A stretch of DNA of 64,000 nucleotides from an uncultured Clostridium sp. (GCA_934746015.1 CAKVEW010000012.1:26218-90217); one strand, 5' to 3'; positions 28,308 through 40,141 are shown, counted from the first letter of the stretch. The notes: a model not told the origin generated them from the sequence alone. Translations and numbers: made by a program.

Positions 28308-29042
28308 ATGGAAAAAATTATAGAAGTTAAGCATTTAAGTAAATCCTTTGGAGGTCATGAGGTTTTAAGAGATATTGATTTTTCAGTAAATAAAGGAGAA
28401 GTTGTTTGTATAATCGGCTCTTCAGGTTCTGGAAAATCTACATTATTAAGATGTATAAATCTTTTAGAAAAGCCTTCTGGTGGAGAAATAATATATAAAA
28501 ATGAAAATATATTAGATGATAATCATGATATATATAAATATAGGACTAAACTAGGTATGGTTTTCCAACAATTTAATTTATTTAATAATCACAATGTTTT
28601 AAGCAATTGTGTTGTTGGACAAGTAAAAGTATTAGGAAGATCTAAAGAAGAAGCAGAAAAGGTAGCAATGAAATATTTAGATATAGTAGGTATGGGTAAC
28701 TATATAAATGCTAAGCCAAAACAATTATCTGGAGGACAAAAGCAAAGAGTAGCTATTGCAAGAGCTTTATCTATGGAGCCAGATGTTATTTTATTTGATG
28801 AGCCAACTTCTGCTCTTGATCCAGAAATGGTTGGGGAAGTATTAAAGGTAATGAAGGAGCTAGCTGAAACTGGACTTACAATGTTAGTTGTAACTCATGA
28901 AATGGGATTTGCTAATGAAGTATCAGATAGAGTTGTATTTATGAATAATGGGGTTATCGAAGAAGAAGGAACTCCAGAAGAAATATTTAATAATCCTAAG
29001 AAGGAACGTACTAGAGAGTTCTTAAAAAGAACATTTAAATAG
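28308..29042 (+). CDS. Amino-acid ABC transporter ATPase
   Basis: The protein is 244 residues, the standard length for GlnQ/HisP. Walker A is GSSGSGKST, the signature is [14 protein letters not shown] and Walker B is [17 protein letters not shown] precedes the ATG. It ends the riboswitch-controlled operon and is followed by a terminator. Confidence 0.93.
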   Translation: MEKIIEVKHLSKSFGGHEVLRDIDFSVNKGEVVCIIGSSGSGKSTLLRCINLLEKPSGGEIIYKNENILDDNHDIYKYRTKLGMVFQQFNLFNNHNVLSNCVVGQVKVLGRSKEEAEKVAMKYLDIVGMGNYINAKPKQLSGGQKQRVAIARALSMEPDVILFDEPTSALDPEMVGEVLKVMKELAETGLTMLVVTHEMGFANEVSDRVVFMNNGVIEEEGTPEEIFNNPKKERTREFLKRTFK

Positions 29043-29054
29043 CATTAGGGAAAT

Positions 29055-29116
29055 AATAAGAGATTGTATCAGGGTAAAGTATGGGATAAAAACTGAGACA
29101 ACTCTTATTTTTTTAT
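29055..29116 (+). terminator. Terminator of the lysine transporter operon
   Basis: AATAAGAGATTGT (29055-29067) pairs with ACAACTCTTATT (29098-29109) around a 30-base loop, followed by a T-run. Confidence 0.65.
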
Positions 29117-29246
29117 TTTATTAGGAATTTATAAAATGATTACCTCCTTGAATAACTTTTTTATTAGCTATTTTTCTAAATAGTAGGAGGAGTTATTCGA
29201 AAATAATATTGTAATTATAAAACTTGCTCAAATATAAGGGGGAAAA

Positions 29247-31262
29247 ATGAAAAGAAAAATAAAAAACACGAGAAAAACATTAAAAATATATGTTGCTAAA
29301 TTTTTAGTTTTAACATCAACAATACCAATAATAGTAATTGCTATAGCTAATTTTTATTCATTGAATAAAAATATATTAAACTTAAGAAATAGTGTTATTG
29401 AAAAAAATATTCATTCAATTAATGAATCATTAGGAACTAGTGATACTAAGAGTATAGAGGATATTAATTTCTTATCTTATGATGCTAACGCTAAAGGAGT
29501 AAAAGATAATAAGAATAATGAGATAGAGTGGCTTGAAAAGCTATTTAAAAGTTACATCAATACTAAAATGGGTATTTCAAATGTGTATATGGGAAGTGCA
29601 GATGGTAAATTCATAATTGCACCATATGAAGATATGGGCAGTTCTTTTGATGCAAGAGAAAGAGAGTGGTATAAGAATGCTTTAAATAATCCTGATAAAG
29701 TGGTTATATCAGATCCCTATGAGGATTATACAACTAAAAGAACTTTGATTACGTATTCTAAAGCTGTATTTAATGATAATGGAGAATTACAAGGGGTAAT
29801 GGGAATAGATAAAAATTTAGAATATCTATCAGAGATGGTGAAAAAAATAGAAGCGTATAATGGAGCTTATTCTATAATTTTTAACAATGATGGTACAATT
29901 ATAGCCCATGAAGATTCAAGCTTAATAGGTAAAAATACAGAGGATATCCCATGGATTAAAGAAATTCTTAATATTGAAGATAATAATAGAGATTATATGA
30001 AAATAGAAAATAAGTTATATTTAGTTAATAAGTCTATTCATATACAGACAGGATATATAACCTGTGTATTTATACCTGTAAGTGAAGTAAGTAAAGTATA
30101 TTTATTAGAGCTAATAATGCCTTTAAGTATTCTTATAATAACATTAATAATAGTAATAGCTTTCTCTAGAAATTTTATTAATAAATTAGCTGAACCAATA
30201 AAAGAGGTAGTTAGGCTATTGAATAATATTAAAAAAGGAGACTTTAGAGAAGTTTCAGAAATAAAGAATGAATATAATGAAGAAGTTGCAGCTATGATGG
30301 AGGCTGTAAATAATCTTTCACAGGAAATGGGAATATTACTTACAGGGGTTAAAGATGAAGCCAATAGAGTTAATGACGGAAGCAGTACCTTATTTGAAAT
30401 TATAACAGAATCAAGTAATGTAGGAGAAGAAATAGCAAGATCAGTTCAAGAGATAGCTCAAGGAACAACTAACCAAGCAGCACAATTGGATGATGGGATG
30501 AAAATGATTGGTGAGTTAGAAAAAGAAATAAATAAATCAATAATAAGCTCTGATAAGATGCTAAAAACTTCAGCTGAGGTTAAAGTATCTTCTGAAGAAG
30601 GTAGAGTAGCTATGGAAATATTAAGTGAAAAATACTCTGAAAATAAAGAAGCAAATGATAATATTGTTAATAAAGTAAATATATTATCAAAGAAGTCAAA
30701 TGAAATAAAAATAATTGTAGAGGCAATTAAGTCTATCACAGAACAAACTAATCTATTAGCTTTAAATGCGGGTATAGAAGCAGCAAGAGTTGGAGAAGCT
30801 GGTAAAGGCTTTGCGGTAGTTGCTGAAGAAGTAAGAAAATTAGCAGAAGAATCCGCAAAATCAGCAACAGAAATAAATAATGTTATAGTAGAAGTAAAAA
30901 ATAGTATTAATGATCTTTATAGAGATATATTAAAGTCAAGTGAGTTAAATAATGAAACTGGATCTAATCTTATTACAACCAGAGGCAAATTTGAAGTTAT
31001 AGATAATATAATAAATGAATTAGAAGAGAATGTTAAAGAAGTAACGAATTCATTAGAGAAAATATCTTTAAGCAAGGATAATGTAATCTTAAAAATATCT
31101 GAAGTTGCTACTGTTGGTGAAGAAACAGCTGCAATTACCGAAGAAGTAAGCGCTGCATCAGAAGAACAATCATCAGCATTACAAGAAATAGCTAATGAAG
31201 CAGAAGGACTAAAAGATAATTCTATAAGATTAAATGAATTAATTAAAAAATTTAAAGTTTAG
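29247..31262 (+). CDS. Methyl-accepting chemotaxis protein with dCache-type sensor
   Basis: The protein is 671 residues. The first membrane helix is at about 15-37, followed by a large extracellular dCache-like domain (about 40-280; [10 protein letters not shown] and [14 protein letters not shown] are typical ligand-pocket strands). A second membrane helix comes near 281-305, then HAMP, then the signalling rod with its tip [18 protein letters not shown]. The C-terminus lacks a CheR-binding pentapeptide. GGGGG precedes the ATG. It is monocistronic between two terminators. Its position beside amino-acid and lactate genes hints at sensing such compounds, but the ligand is not determinable. Confidence 0.93.
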   Translation: MKRKIKNTRKTLKIYVAKFLVLTSTIPIIVIAIANFYSLNKNILNLRNSVIEKNIHSINESLGTSDTKSIEDINFLSYDANAKGVKDNKNNEIEWLEKLFKSYINTKMGISNVYMGSADGKFIIAPYEDMGSSFDAREREWYKNALNNPDKVVISDPYEDYTTKRTLITYSKAVFNDNGELQGVMGIDKNLEYLSEMVKKIEAYNGAYSIIFNNDGTIIAHEDSSLIGKNTEDIPWIKEILNIEDNNRDYMKIENKLYLVNKSIHIQTGYITCVFIPVSEVSKVYLLELIMPLSILIITLIIVIAFSRNFINKLAEPIKEVVRLLNNIKKGDFREVSEIKNEYNEEVAAMMEAVNNLSQEMGILLTGVKDEANRVNDGSSTLFEIITESSNVGEEIARSVQEIAQGTTNQAAQLDDGMKMIGELEKEINKSIISSDKMLKTSAEVKVSSEEGRVAMEILSEKYSENKEANDNIVNKVNILSKKSNEIKIIVEAIKSITEQTNLLALNAGIEAARVGEAGKGFAVVAEEVRKLAEESAKSATEINNVIVEVKNSINDLYRDILKSSELNNETGSNLITTRGKFEVIDNIINELEENVKEVTNSLEKISLSKDNVILKISEVATVGEETAAITEEVSAASEEQSSALQEIANEAEGLKDNSIRLNELIKKFKV

Positions 31263-31282
31263 AAATAGATCTCTGGAAATGA

Positions 31283-31336
31283 AATGCACTATAACTGTTA
31301 GACAGAAGTAGCTAATAGTTATAGTGCATTTTATAT
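31283..31336 (+). terminator. Terminator of the chemoreceptor gene
   Basis: AATGCACTATAACT (31283-31296) pairs perfectly with AGTTATAGTGCATT (31317-31330), followed by a short T-rich tail. Confidence 0.75.
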
Positions 31337-31452
31337 AGTTATTAAAATAACAAATATAGACAATTGTTTAAAATGGTATTACAATTAATTTGTAATTAGA
31401 GTGAAACAAAATTACAATATATAAATTTATGTATATTCGGGGGAAGGATATT

Positions 31453-32241
31453 ATGAATACTATCGTTTGTATAAAACAAGTTCCAGGTACATCAAAAGTA
31501 GAAGTAGATGAAAAAACTGGAGTATTAAAAAGAGATGGAATAGATAGCAAAATGAATCCATATGATCTATATGCATTAGAAACTGCCTTTAGAATTAAAG
31601 AGGTAGTTGGAGGAAATATCGATGTAATAAGTATGGGACCACCACAGGCAATGGAAGTAATTAGAGAATCATTTTCTATGGGAGTGGATAATGGAATATT
31701 AATTTCTGATAGAAAATTTGCAGGGGCAGATGTTCTAGCAACTTCATATACAATATCACAAGGAATTAAAAAAGCTGGAGACTACGATTTAATTATTTGT
31801 GGTAAGCAAACTACAGATGGAGATACAGCTCAAGTAGGACCAGAAGTGGCAGAATACTTAGGAATTCCTCATGTTGCAAATGTAAATAAGATAGTTGAGG
31901 TAAATGGTGATTTCATAACTCTTGAAATGGATATGCAAGAAGCCAATGGCTTATTAGAAGTTAAATTGCCTTGCTTAATAACAGTTGAAAAGGATATATT
32001 TGAACCGAGATTACCTTCATATATAAGAAAAAAGGAAACAAAGAATAAAGAAATAAAGGTATTCTCTTTAAATGATTTAGAGGATAAGAATGAAAATAAT
32101 TACGGATTAAATGGTTCACCAACTCAAGTTGAAAGAATATTTCCACCTGAGGTTAATTTGAAACATGAAAGCTTTACTGGTAGCTCAGAAAAGGTTTCCA
32201 AAGATATTTATGATAAATTGAAGGAATTTAAGTTTATATAG
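31453..32241 (+). CDS. etfB: Electron transfer flavoprotein beta subunit (LctB-like)
   Basis: The protein is 262 residues. It opens with [13 protein letters not shown] and has the Etf beta AMP/FAD-binding stretch [21 protein letters not shown] 31453 follows GGGGGAAGG; an in-frame ATG at 31429 precedes that site. It forms a heterodimer with the next gene, ten bases downstream, and passes electrons with the GlcD-like dehydrogenase. A palindrome ATTACAA/TTGTAAT lies upstream at about 31379-31397 and could be an operator. Confidence 0.93.
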   Translation: MNTIVCIKQVPGTSKVEVDEKTGVLKRDGIDSKMNPYDLYALETAFRIKEVVGGNIDVISMGPPQAMEVIRESFSMGVDNGILISDRKFAGADVLATSYTISQGIKKAGDYDLIICGKQTTDGDTAQVGPEVAEYLGIPHVANVNKIVEVNGDFITLEMDMQEANGLLEVKLPCLITVEKDIFEPRLPSYIRKKETKNKEIKVFSLNDLEDKNENNYGLNGSPTQVERIFPPEVNLKHESFTGSSEKVSKDIYDKLKEFKFI

Positions 32242-32251
32242 GGGGATATAT

Positions 32252-33454
32252 ATGGCAAAGTTAGTAGTTAATCAAGAAAAGATAGTTAATATAGATGAGA
32301 TTATAAGTATTTGCCCATTTAGAGCATTAGAAAATAATAATGGAAAGTTAGATATAAATTCTAATTGTAAAATGTGCAAGATATGTGTTAATAAAGGACC
32401 TAAGGGAGTAGTTGAATATATAGAAGAAGAAAAGGTTTTAATAGATAAAAGCAAGTGGAGTGGAGTAGCTGTATATGTTGATCATATAGATGGCAATATA
32501 CATCCAGTTACTTTTGGACTTATAGGAAAGGCTAGAGAATTAGCAGATAAAGTAAAGCAAGAAGTTTCTTGTATTTTTATTGGAAATAATATAAAGGAAA
32601 AGGCAAATGAATTACTTCATTATGGTGTAGATAAAGTATATGTTTATGAAGATGACAGTTTGAGTAATTTTAATATAGAACCCTATACTACAATTTTCGA
32701 AGATTATATAAATAATACTAAACCTTCAGTTATTTTAGTAGGTGCCACTACTATTGGAAGATCTCTAGCCCCAAGAGTAGCAGCAAGATTCAGAACTGGA
32801 TTAACTGCTGACTGTACTATATTAGATATAAAAGAAAATACTGATTTAGTACAAATAAGGCCTGCTTTTGGTGGAAATATAATGGCTCAAATAGTAACGC
32901 CTAATTCAAGACCACAATTAGCAACAGTTAGATATAAAGTTATGTCAGCACCTGAGAGAAATTTAATATCTAGAGGAAAAGTTATTGTTTGCCATATAGA
33001 CAAAGAAAAATTATCTTCAAATGTAATAATAAAAGAAATAATAAATAAGAAAAAAGAGCATAGTATTTCTGATGCAGATGTTCTAGTAGTTGCAGGAAGA
33101 GGTATAAAAACTGAGAAGGATATGGAAATGATAAGAGAACTAGCAAGTTTATTAGGTGGAGAAGTTGCTGTAACTAGGCCTTTAGTGGAATCTGGATGGG
33201 AATTAGCTAATAAACAGGTTGGTTTAAGTGGTAGAACTGTAAGAGCTAAATTAGTAATAGCTTGTGGAGTATCAGGAGCAGTTCAATTTACGGCAGGAAT
33301 GAATAATTCAGAGTATATATTTGCAATAAATAAAGATGAAAATGCACCTATATTTAAAATAGCTCATTATGGAATTGTTGGAGATATATATGAGGTGATT
33401 CCTAAGCTAATAGAAAAGATTAAAGAAGATGGGGGGAAGGCATATGCAATATAA
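32252..33454 (+). CDS. etfA: Electron transfer flavoprotein alpha subunit with N-terminal iron-sulfur domain (LctC-like)
   Basis: The protein is 400 residues. The first 65 residues carry four cysteines (ICPFRAL, then NCKMCKICV), a [4Fe-4S]-like addition known in LctC of lactate-oxidising acetogens and in other clostridial EtfA. The Etf alpha domains follow, with [18 protein letters not shown] in the middle and the FAD loop [10 protein letters not shown]...GVSGAVQ at the C-terminus. It overlaps the next gene by 11 bases. Confidence 0.92.
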   Translation: MAKLVVNQEKIVNIDEIISICPFRALENNNGKLDINSNCKMCKICVNKGPKGVVEYIEEEKVLIDKSKWSGVAVYVDHIDGNIHPVTFGLIGKARELADKVKQEVSCIFIGNNIKEKANELLHYGVDKVYVYEDDSLSNFNIEPYTTIFEDYINNTKPSVILVGATTIGRSLAPRVAARFRTGLTADCTILDIKENTDLVQIRPAFGGNIMAQIVTPNSRPQLATVRYKVMSAPERNLISRGKVIVCHIDKEKLSSNVIIKEIINKKKEHSISDADVLVVAGRGIKTEKDMEMIRELASLLGGEVAVTRPLVESGWELANKQVGLSGRTVRAKLVIACGVSGAVQFTAGMNNSEYIFAINKDENAPIFKIAHYGIVGDIYEVIPKLIEKIKEDGGKAYAI

Positions 33455-34844
33455 TAAGATTTTAGAAGATGATATTATGCATATAAAAGCAATTGTTAAA
33501 GACGATAATAGGATTTTCTATGGTGATAATATAAATGAAGATTATAGTCATGATGAATTAGCTTTTGTTAAAGTAAAACCAGAACTAGTTGTAAAAGTCA
33601 AGAGTACTGAAGAAGTATCATTAATTATGAAATATGCCTATGAAAATAATATACCAGTCACAGCTAGAGGGTCAGGTACAGGGTTAGTAGGAGCTTGTGT
33701 TGCACTAAAAGGAGGAATAGTAATAGACCTAAGTGATATGAATAAAATAATAGAGTTAGATGAAGAAAATTTAACTTTAACTGTTGAACCAGGTGTATTA
33801 CTTATGGAAATAAGTAAGTTTGTTCAAGAAAATGATCTTTTCTATCCTCCAGATCCAGGAGAGAAAACAGCTACAATAGGAGGAAATATTAGTACTAATG
33901 CAGGTGGTATGAGAGCTGTAAAATATGGGGTAACAAGGGATTATGTTAGAGGGTTAGAAGTAGTTACAGCTAATGGAGAAGTATTAAATCTAGGGGGAAA
34001 AGTAGTTAAAAATAGTTCTGGATATAGCTTAAAAGATTTGATAATAGGATCAGAAGGAACTTTAGGGATTATTACCAAGGCTATACTGAAGTTACTTCCA
34101 TTACCTAAAAAGGCTATTAGTTTATTAATACCATTTATAGATTTAGAAACAGCAATAGAAACTGTACCAAAGATAATTAAATCTAAATCAGTTCCAACAG
34201 CTATTGAGTTTATGGAAGGGGAAGTTATTAAAGCAGCAGAAGAATACTTAGGAAAGAAGTTCCCAGATCATAGCTCAAATGCTTATTTATTATTAACTTT
34301 TGATGGTAATTCAAAAGAAGAAATAGAAAAGGCATATGAGAATGTAGCAGAAATATGTTTGAAGGAAGGAGCATTAGATGTATTTATTTCCGACACTGAA
34401 GAAAGACAAGAATCTATATGGTCTGCAAGAAGTGCTTTCCTAGAGGCTATAAAGAATTCTACTACAGAAATGGACGAGGTAGATGTAGTTGTTCCTAGAA
34501 ATAAAGTAGCAAGCTTTGTAAAGTTTACTCATAAGTTACAAGAAGAATATAAGATTAGAATACAAAGTTTTGGACATGCTGGAGACGGAAATCTTCATAT
34601 ATATATACTAAGAGATGATTTAGATGAGGGCAGTTGGAATAAGCTATTAAATGAAATTATGGGGAAAATGTATACTAAAGCCAATGAATTATCAGGACAA
34701 GTATCTGGTGAACATGGAATAGGATATGCTAAAAGAGAATATTTAAAGGAATCTTTAAGAGATGAAAATATAGAAATAATGCAAAAAATAAAGAAAGTAT
34801 TTGATGATAAAAATATATTAAATCCAGGAAAGGTTTGTTACTAA
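33444..34844 (+). CDS. FAD-linked lactate/2-hydroxyacid dehydrogenase, GlcD family (LctD-like)
   Basis: The protein is 466 residues. The FAD-binding type 4 domain is clear ([41 protein letters not shown]), and the oxidase C-terminal domain has [17 protein letters not shown] and [17 protein letters not shown] 33444 follows GGGGGAAGG inside the etfA end. With EtfBA it matches the LctBCD set that couples lactate oxidation by NAD+ to oxidation of reduced ferredoxin (family knowledge from Acetobacterium woodii). Unlike that operon, no lactate permease follows. Another 2-hydroxyacid is possible. Confidence 0.88.
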   Translation: MQYNKILEDDIMHIKAIVKDDNRIFYGDNINEDYSHDELAFVKVKPELVVKVKSTEEVSLIMKYAYENNIPVTARGSGTGLVGACVALKGGIVIDLSDMNKIIELDEENLTLTVEPGVLLMEISKFVQENDLFYPPDPGEKTATIGGNISTNAGGMRAVKYGVTRDYVRGLEVVTANGEVLNLGGKVVKNSSGYSLKDLIIGSEGTLGIITKAILKLLPLPKKAISLLIPFIDLETAIETVPKIIKSKSVPTAIEFMEGEVIKAAEEYLGKKFPDHSSNAYLLLTFDGNSKEEIEKAYENVAEICLKEGALDVFISDTEERQESIWSARSAFLEAIKNSTTEMDEVDVVVPRNKVASFVKFTHKLQEEYKIRIQSFGHAGDGNLHIYILRDDLDEGSWNKLLNEIMGKMYTKANELSGQVSGEHGIGYAKREYLKESLRDENIEIMQKIKKVFDDKNILNPGKVCY

Positions 34845-34892
34845 GAGAAATAAGAAGATATAATTTTCAAAATATATTTTGAAAATAACCTT

Positions 34893-34956
34893 AAAAGATA
34901 TGAAGATAATTTTGCCTATTCAAAATGATGGCATTATTATTTTCATATCTTTTTAT
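34893..34956 (+). terminator. Terminator of the etfBA-glcD operon
   Basis: AAAAGATATGAA at 34893-34904 pairs with TTCATATCTTTT, with further pairs inside up to GCC/GGC, and is followed by TATTT. Confidence 0.75.
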
Positions 34957-35053
34957 TTACATAATAAATGCAAATATCTTTTTATATGAATTTAACAAAA
35001 AATATTAAATATAAATATATAAAGATATTATTTTTAAAGTAGGGGGGATAGCT

Positions 35054-35506
35054 GTGGCAAAAGGATTTTATACTTTTAATAATTATTTCAAAACAAATTC
35101 TAGCTTAATTACAGCATCAATGGAAGATTATATAGAAATGATTTATAGGCTATCAAGTAAGACAGGTTTTACTAGAGTAGTAGATTTATCTAAGGCATTG
35201 AATGTGAAGCCATCCTCTACAACAAATATGATAAGAAAGTTAGATGAGTTAAGATTAGTTACTTATGAAAAATATGGTTATATAAAGTTAACAGATGATG
35301 GAGATAGATACGGAGCATACTTATTATATAGGCATAATACTGTAGAAAAGTTTTTGAATATAATTGGAGCCACAAGTAATGTATTAGAAGAAACAGAGAA
35401 GATAGAACATGTTTTAAGCAAAGAAACCTTTGAAAGAATTGAGAATTTTATAGAAATTATTGATAATCACCCAATAATAAAAGAAAAATTAGGGAAGAAT
35501 AAATAA
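35054..35506 (+). CDS. MntR/DtxR-family metal-dependent transcriptional regulator
   Basis: The protein is 150 residues. A winged helix binds DNA (about 22-85; LSKALNVKPSSTTNMIRKLDE), followed by a metal-binding and dimer domain. All six positions used as ligands in MntR can be lined up: Asp25 and Glu28 (SMEDYIEMIY), His94 (YRHNTVEKF), and Glu115, Glu118 and His119 (ETEKIEHVLS). There is no SH3-like third domain, as in MntR. It starts with GTG 35054 after AGGGGGGAT. It stands 38 bases upstream of the FAD-Rieske gene and could control it or a metal transporter elsewhere. Confidence 0.85.
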   Translation: MAKGFYTFNNYFKTNSSLITASMEDYIEMIYRLSSKTGFTRVVDLSKALNVKPSSTTNMIRKLDELRLVTYEKYGYIKLTDDGDRYGAYLLYRHNTVEKFLNIIGATSNVLEETEKIEHVLSKETFERIENFIEIIDNHPIIKEKLGKNK

Positions 35507-35544
35507 TATCATTATTTTACTTAATTTTAGTTAGGAGTGATTAT

Positions 35545-36987
35545 ATGAAATCAATTTGGAGTGAAAGCTACAATATAAAGAAAAAAGAACATAAATTAGA
35601 TATAAAAGAGGCAGATGTAGTAATTATAGGTGGAGGAATAGCAGGGATATTAATTGCTTATATGCTTAAAGAAACTGGAGTAAAGGCAGTGGTGTTAGAA
35701 CGTAACAAGGTGTTAAAAGGAAATACAATAAATACTACTGCAAAGATTACAATACAACATAATATTATATATGATAAATTAATTAAAGAATTTGGAAAAG
35801 AAAATGCAAAAAGATATGCTTTAGCAAACCAATTAGCATTAGAAAACTACGAAGAAATAATTAGTAATAACAATATTCAGTGTGAGTTTGAAATTGAGGA
35901 TGCTTATGTTTATACCTTAGATTCTCCTGAAAAAATAGAAAAAGAGTATAATGCTGCAATAAGTTTAGATATAGATGCTGAATTAGTAGATAATATAGAG
36001 CTACCATTTGAAATTTCTAAAGCTATTAAGTTTAAAAATCAAGCAAACTTTAACCCTATAAAGTTTTTAAACTACATTGTAAAAGACTTAACTATATATG
36101 AAAATACAACTGCTATAGAAATAAAAGATAATGTTGTAGTTACTGATAAAGGAGAAATTAAAGCAAAAAATATAGTAGTGGCTACTCACTTTCCTATTAT
36201 AAATGTACCTGGTTACTATTTCTTAAGGATGCATCAAGACAGAGAATACGTTATTGCTTTGAAAAATGCTCAGCTTTTAAAAGGAATGTATATAGATGAG
36301 AAGGAGTCTGGATATTCATTTAGAAGATATAAAGATTATTTAATTTTAGGGGGAGCATCAGGGAGAACTGGAAGTAATGAAGAGGGAGGATCCTATAATA
36401 AATTAAGGGATTTAGCTAAAAAGCTTTATCCAAATTCAACTGAAGAATATCACTGGTCTGCACAAGATTGTATTACTTCAGATGGAATCCCTTTTATAGG
36501 CTTCTATTCAAAAGAACTTCCTAATGTTTATGTAGCTACTGGATTTAATAAATGGGGAATGACATCATCTATGGTTTCAGCAATAATAATTAGTGGATTA
36601 ATCAATGGTAAAACATATGATTTTAATGAAATATTTTCCCCAAGTAGGTTTGATATGACTGCATCAATTAAAAATCTTGTTAAGGATGGATTTGAAACAA
36701 CATATAACTTTATTGCAGAAAAGATAAGAATCCCAATGGAAACTGTAGAAAACATTAAAAATGGTGAGGCTGGAATAGTAGTATATAAAGGGAAAAAGGT
36801 TGGTGTATACAAAAATAAAGGTGGAAAGATTTATGCTGTATCAACTAAATGTCCACATTTAGGATGTGAATTAAATTGGAATGCTGATGACTTATCTTGG
36901 GATTGTCCTTGTCATGGATCAAGATTTAATTATAAGGGAGAATTTTTAGAATCTCCAACTATTAAAGATTTGAAATATGAAGAATAA
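35545..36987 (+). CDS. FAD-dependent oxidoreductase fused to a C-terminal Rieske [2Fe-2S] domain
   Basis: The protein is 480 residues. The DAO-type FAD domain begins with VVIIGGGIAGI (about 26-36). The C-terminal domain, from about 400, has the Rieske ligands CPHLGC and CPCHG, separated by 13 residues (DLSWDCPCHG). Proteins of this layout are common in clostridia and bacilli, but their substrate is unknown. The TTAGGAGTGATT ribosome site lies upstream. It overlaps the next gene by 11 bases, so the two are made together. Confidence 0.88.
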   Translation: MKSIWSESYNIKKKEHKLDIKEADVVIIGGGIAGILIAYMLKETGVKAVVLERNKVLKGNTINTTAKITIQHNIIYDKLIKEFGKENAKRYALANQLALENYEEIISNNNIQCEFEIEDAYVYTLDSPEKIEKEYNAAISLDIDAELVDNIELPFEISKAIKFKNQANFNPIKFLNYIVKDLTIYENTTAIEIKDNVVVTDKGEIKAKNIVVATHFPIINVPGYYFLRMHQDREYVIALKNAQLLKGMYIDEKESGYSFRRYKDYLILGGASGRTGSNEEGGSYNKLRDLAKKLYPNSTEEYHWSAQDCITSDGIPFIGFYSKELPNVYVATGFNKWGMTSSMVSAIIISGLINGKTYDFNEIFSPSRFDMTASIKNLVKDGFETTYNFIAEKIRIPMETVENIKNGEAGIVVYKGKKVGVYKNKGGKIYAVSTKCPHLGCELNWNADDLSWDCPCHGSRFNYKGEFLESPTIKDLKYEE

Positions 36988-37864
36988 AAATAATTATATT
37001 AATAAAAAAAGTTATTTTGAAGGTTGGTATTTTAAGCATCAAAGTGATGACTTTAGTATTTCATTTATTCCTGGGATAAATATAAATAAGAATGGAGATA
37101 AGTATGCCTTTATTCAGATTATTACAGAGAAGAAATCATATAATATAAATTATGATTTCAATGATTTTTCTATAAGTAAAGATAAACTTACAATTAAGAT
37201 AAAAGACAATATATTTTCTTTGAATGGAGTAATAGTAAATATAAAAAATAAAGATATTAATATAAGAGGAAGGCTTACTTATAGAAATATTACTCCTATA
37301 AAAGGAGATATAATGGGACCATTCGCTTACTTTCCATTTATGGAATGTTTTCATGGAGTTTTAAGCCTAAATCATAAAGTAGAAGGAAATTTATTTATTA
37401 ATGATGAAGAATTTAAATTTATAAAAGCTAAAGGCTATATAGAAAAGGATTCAGGAACATCCTTTCCTAATAAATATCTATGGGTACAATCTAATTATTT
37501 TAAAAATAATGATATAAGTATAATGGTTTCTATAGCTAATATACCATTTTTAGGATTTGAATTTAATGGGTGTATAGCTGTCGTTTACTATGAAGGAAAG
37601 GAATATAGATTAGCTACATATAATGGAGTAAAAATAATATCTTATAATGAAAAAGGATTAATAATAAAGAAGGGCCAATATAGGTTAGAAGTAGAATTAA
37701 AAGAATTATATCCACAGAATCTTTTAGCACCAAATGGTGGAGAAATGATAAGAACAATAAAGGAAAATGTAGCCTGTAATGCAAGGTTTAGATTTTTTAG
37801 AGGGGAGAATTTAATTTTTAATTTAGATTCTAATAAAACAAGTTTTGAATATGTAAGTAATTAA
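36977..37864 (+). CDS. Tocopherol-cyclase-like protein of unknown function
   Basis: The protein is 295 residues with no membrane segment. It carries the marks of the tocopherol cyclase family: FEGWYFKHQ near the N-terminus and GYIEKDSGTSFPNKYLWVQ near residues 150-170, followed by a beta-rich C-terminus. Bacteria like this do not make tocopherol, so the family name describes the fold (a lipocalin-like barrel) rather than the reaction. Translation is coupled to the FAD-Rieske protein, which suggests action on the same hydrophobic substrate (inference). Confidence 0.75.
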   Translation: MKNKNNYINKKSYFEGWYFKHQSDDFSISFIPGININKNGDKYAFIQIITEKKSYNINYDFNDFSISKDKLTIKIKDNIFSLNGVIVNIKNKDINIRGRLTYRNITPIKGDIMGPFAYFPFMECFHGVLSLNHKVEGNLFINDEEFKFIKAKGYIEKDSGTSFPNKYLWVQSNYFKNNDISIMVSIANIPFLGFEFNGCIAVVYYEGKEYRLATYNGVKIISYNEKGLIIKKGQYRLEVELKELYPQNLLAPNGGEMIRTIKENVACNARFRFFRGENLIFNLDSNKTSFEYVSN

Positions 37865-37905
37865 AAAATGTGAAGTATAAGGTTTATACTTCACATTTAA
37901 TTTAA
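37864..37905. terminator. Bidirectional terminator between converging genes
   Basis: AAATGTGAAGTATAA (37866-37880) pairs perfectly with TTATACTTCACATTT (37884-37898). A/T runs on both sides serve the plus-strand unit and the pflB gene on the minus strand. Confidence 0.75.
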
Positions 37906-37909
37906 AATA

Positions 37910-40141
37910 TTACATTGATTTATGGAATGTTCTATTTATAACATCTAATTGTTGTTCTCTTGTTAACTTAATGAAGTTTACAGCATATCCTGAAACTCTT
38001 ATAGTTAATTGAGGATATAATTCTGGATGTTCCATAGCATCTAATAAAGTTTCTCTATCAAATACATTTACATTTAAGTGTTGAGCACCTTGAGAGAAGT
38101 ATCCATCCATCATTGTTCCTAAGTTATGGATTCTATTTTCAGGTGTCTTTCCTAATGCATCAGGTATTATTGAGAAAGTATTTGATATACCATCTTGTGA
38201 ATGTTCATATGGTAATTTAGCAACTGAGTTTAATGATGCTAATGAACCACTGTTATCTCTTCCATGCATTGGATTAGCTCCTGGAGCAAATGGTTCTCCA
38301 GCTTTTCTTCCATCAGGAGTAGTACCAGTCTTTTTACCATAAACAACATTTGAAGTTATTGTTAATACTGATTGAGTATGATATGCATTTCTGTAAGTCT
38401 TATTTTTTCTGATCTTATTCATCATATTTTCAACTAACCAAACAGCTATATCATCAACTCTATCATCATCATTTCCGTATTTAGGGTAATCGCCTTCAAC
38501 TACAAAGTCTATAGCTACACCTTCTTCATTTCTGATTGGCTTAACTTTAGCATATTTAATTGCTGATAAAGAGTCAGCACAAACAGATAATCCTGCTATA
38601 CCACAAGCCATTGTTCTGAATACATCTCTATCATGTAAAGCCATTTGTAATTTTTCATATGAATACTTATCATGCATGTAATGAATAACATTTAAAGTGT
38701 TAACATAAAGGTTAGCTAACCAATCTGTCATAGTTTCAAATCTTTCCATTACTTCATCATAATTTAGATATTCGCTAGTTAGTGGAGCAAGCTTAGGTCC
38801 AACTTGCATTCCATATTTCTCATCTTTACCACCATTAATAGCGTAAAGTAAAGTTTTAGCTAAGTTAACTCTAGCACCGAAGAATTGCATTTGCTTACCA
38901 ACTCTCATTGCAGATACGCAACAAGCAATTGCATAATCATCTCCCCAGTATGGAGCCATTAAATCATCATTTTCATATTGAACTGAACTTGTATCAATAG
39001 AAACCTTTGAACAGAAATCTTTAAATCCTTGAGGTAATCTAGTTGACCAAAGAACAGTTAGGTTTGGTTCTGGTGATGGTCCTAAAGTATATAGTGTATT
39101 AAGAATTCTGAAAGAGTTCTTAGTAACTAATGTTCTTCCATCTAATCCCATACCACCAATTGATTCAGTAACCCAAGTTGGGTCTCCTGAGAATAAATCA
39201 TTATATTCTGGAGTTCTTAAGAATTTAACAAGTCTTAGTTTCATAACGAAATGATCTACTAATTCTTGAGCTTCTTCTTCAGAAATTAATCCAGCTTTTA
39301 AATCTCTTTCTATATATATATCTAAGAAAGTAGATGTTCTTCCTAGAGACATAGCAGCACCGTTTTGGTCCTTTATAGCTCCTAAGAAACCAAAGTATAA
39401 CCATTGAATAGCTTCTTTAGCATTCTTAGCAGGAGCTGATAGATCAAAACCATAAGTTGCACCTAATCCTTTTAATTCTTTTAAGGCAAGTATTTGATCA
39501 GAGATTTCTTCTCTTAATCTAATTATATCTTCATCTATACATCTAACTTCTAAACTTTTCTTTTGAGCAATTTTATCTTCTATTAATCTATCTACGCCGT
39601 ATAAAGCAACTCTTCTATAGTCACCTATAATTCTTCCTCTACCATATGCATCAGGAAGACCAGTTATAACTCCTGATTTTCTTGCAAGTCTCATTTCATC
39701 AGTATAAGCATCAAAAACACCTTGATTATGAGTTTTTCTATACTTAGTAAATATTTCTGAAATTCTTGGACTTACTTCATAACCGTAAGCTTTTGCAGCA
39801 TTTTCAGCCATTCTTATACCACCAAACGGCATTACAGCTCTCTTTAACGGAGCATCAGTTTGAACTCCAACTATTTTTTCGAAAGCTTCATCTATATATC
39901 CAGCTTTATATTCATTTATTCCAGAGATAGTTTCAGTATCAATATCTAAAACTCCACCATTTTCTCTTTCTTTTTTGAATAATTCACTTACTTCTTCCCA
40001 TAATTTTTTAGTTGCATCAGTTGCACCTACTAAAAAATTATCGCCACCAGTGTATGGAGTATAGTTTAATTGAATAAAGTTTCTGACATCAATAGACTTA
40101 GTCCATTGACCTTGTTTAAAGTTGATCCATTCTTGCTTCAT
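37910..40141 (-). CDS. pflB: Formate acetyltransferase (pyruvate formate-lyase)
   Basis: The protein is 743 residues, close to the usual 740-760. It converts pyruvate and CoA to acetyl-CoA and formate under anaerobic conditions. The paired catalytic cysteines are seen in [13 protein letters not shown], and the glycyl radical motif is [12 protein letters not shown] near the C-terminus. ATG 40141 (minus strand) follows AAGGGGTGC; an in-frame ATG 21 bases upstream precedes that site. The activase gene pflA, commonly adjacent, is not present on either side. The gene stands alone, facing the tocopherol-cyclase-like gene and divergent from the BFD-like gene. Confidence 0.97.
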   Translation of the reverse strand: MKQEWINFKQGQWTKSIDVRNFIQLNYTPYTGGDNFLVGATDATKKLWEEVSELFKKERENGGVLDIDTETISGINEYKAGYIDEAFEKIVGVQTDAPLKRAVMPFGGIRMAENAAKAYGYEVSPRISEIFTKYRKTHNQGVFDAYTDEMRLARKSGVITGLPDAYGRGRIIGDYRRVALYGVDRLIEDKIAQKKSLEVRCIDEDIIRLREEISDQILALKELKGLGATYGFDLSAPAKNAKEAIQWLYFGFLGAIKDQNGAAMSLGRTSTFLDIYIERDLKAGLISEEEAQELVDHFVMKLRLVKFLRTPEYNDLFSGDPTWVTESIGGMGLDGRTLVTKNSFRILNTLYTLGPSPEPNLTVLWSTRLPQGFKDFCSKVSIDTSSVQYENDDLMAPYWGDDYAIACCVSAMRVGKQMQFFGARVNLAKTLLYAINGGKDEKYGMQVGPKLAPLTSEYLNYDEVMERFETMTDWLANLYVNTLNVIHYMHDKYSYEKLQMALHDRDVFRTMACGIAGLSVCADSLSAIKYAKVKPIRNEEGVAIDFVVEGDYPKYGNDDDRVDDIAVWLVENMMNKIRKNKTYRNAYHTQSVLTITSNVVYGKKTGTTPDGRKAGEPFAPGANPMHGRDNSGSLASLNSVAKLPYEHSQDGISNTFSIIPDALGKTPENRIHNLGTMMDGYFSQGAQHLNVNVFDRETLLDAMEHPELYPQLTIRVSGYAVNFIKLTREQQLDVINRTFHKSM

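Noticed and set aside
31360..31400. A Rex redox-repressor site before etfB
   Set aside because: TTGTTTAAAATGGTATTACAA has the right outer arms but the wrong length and an imperfect centre.
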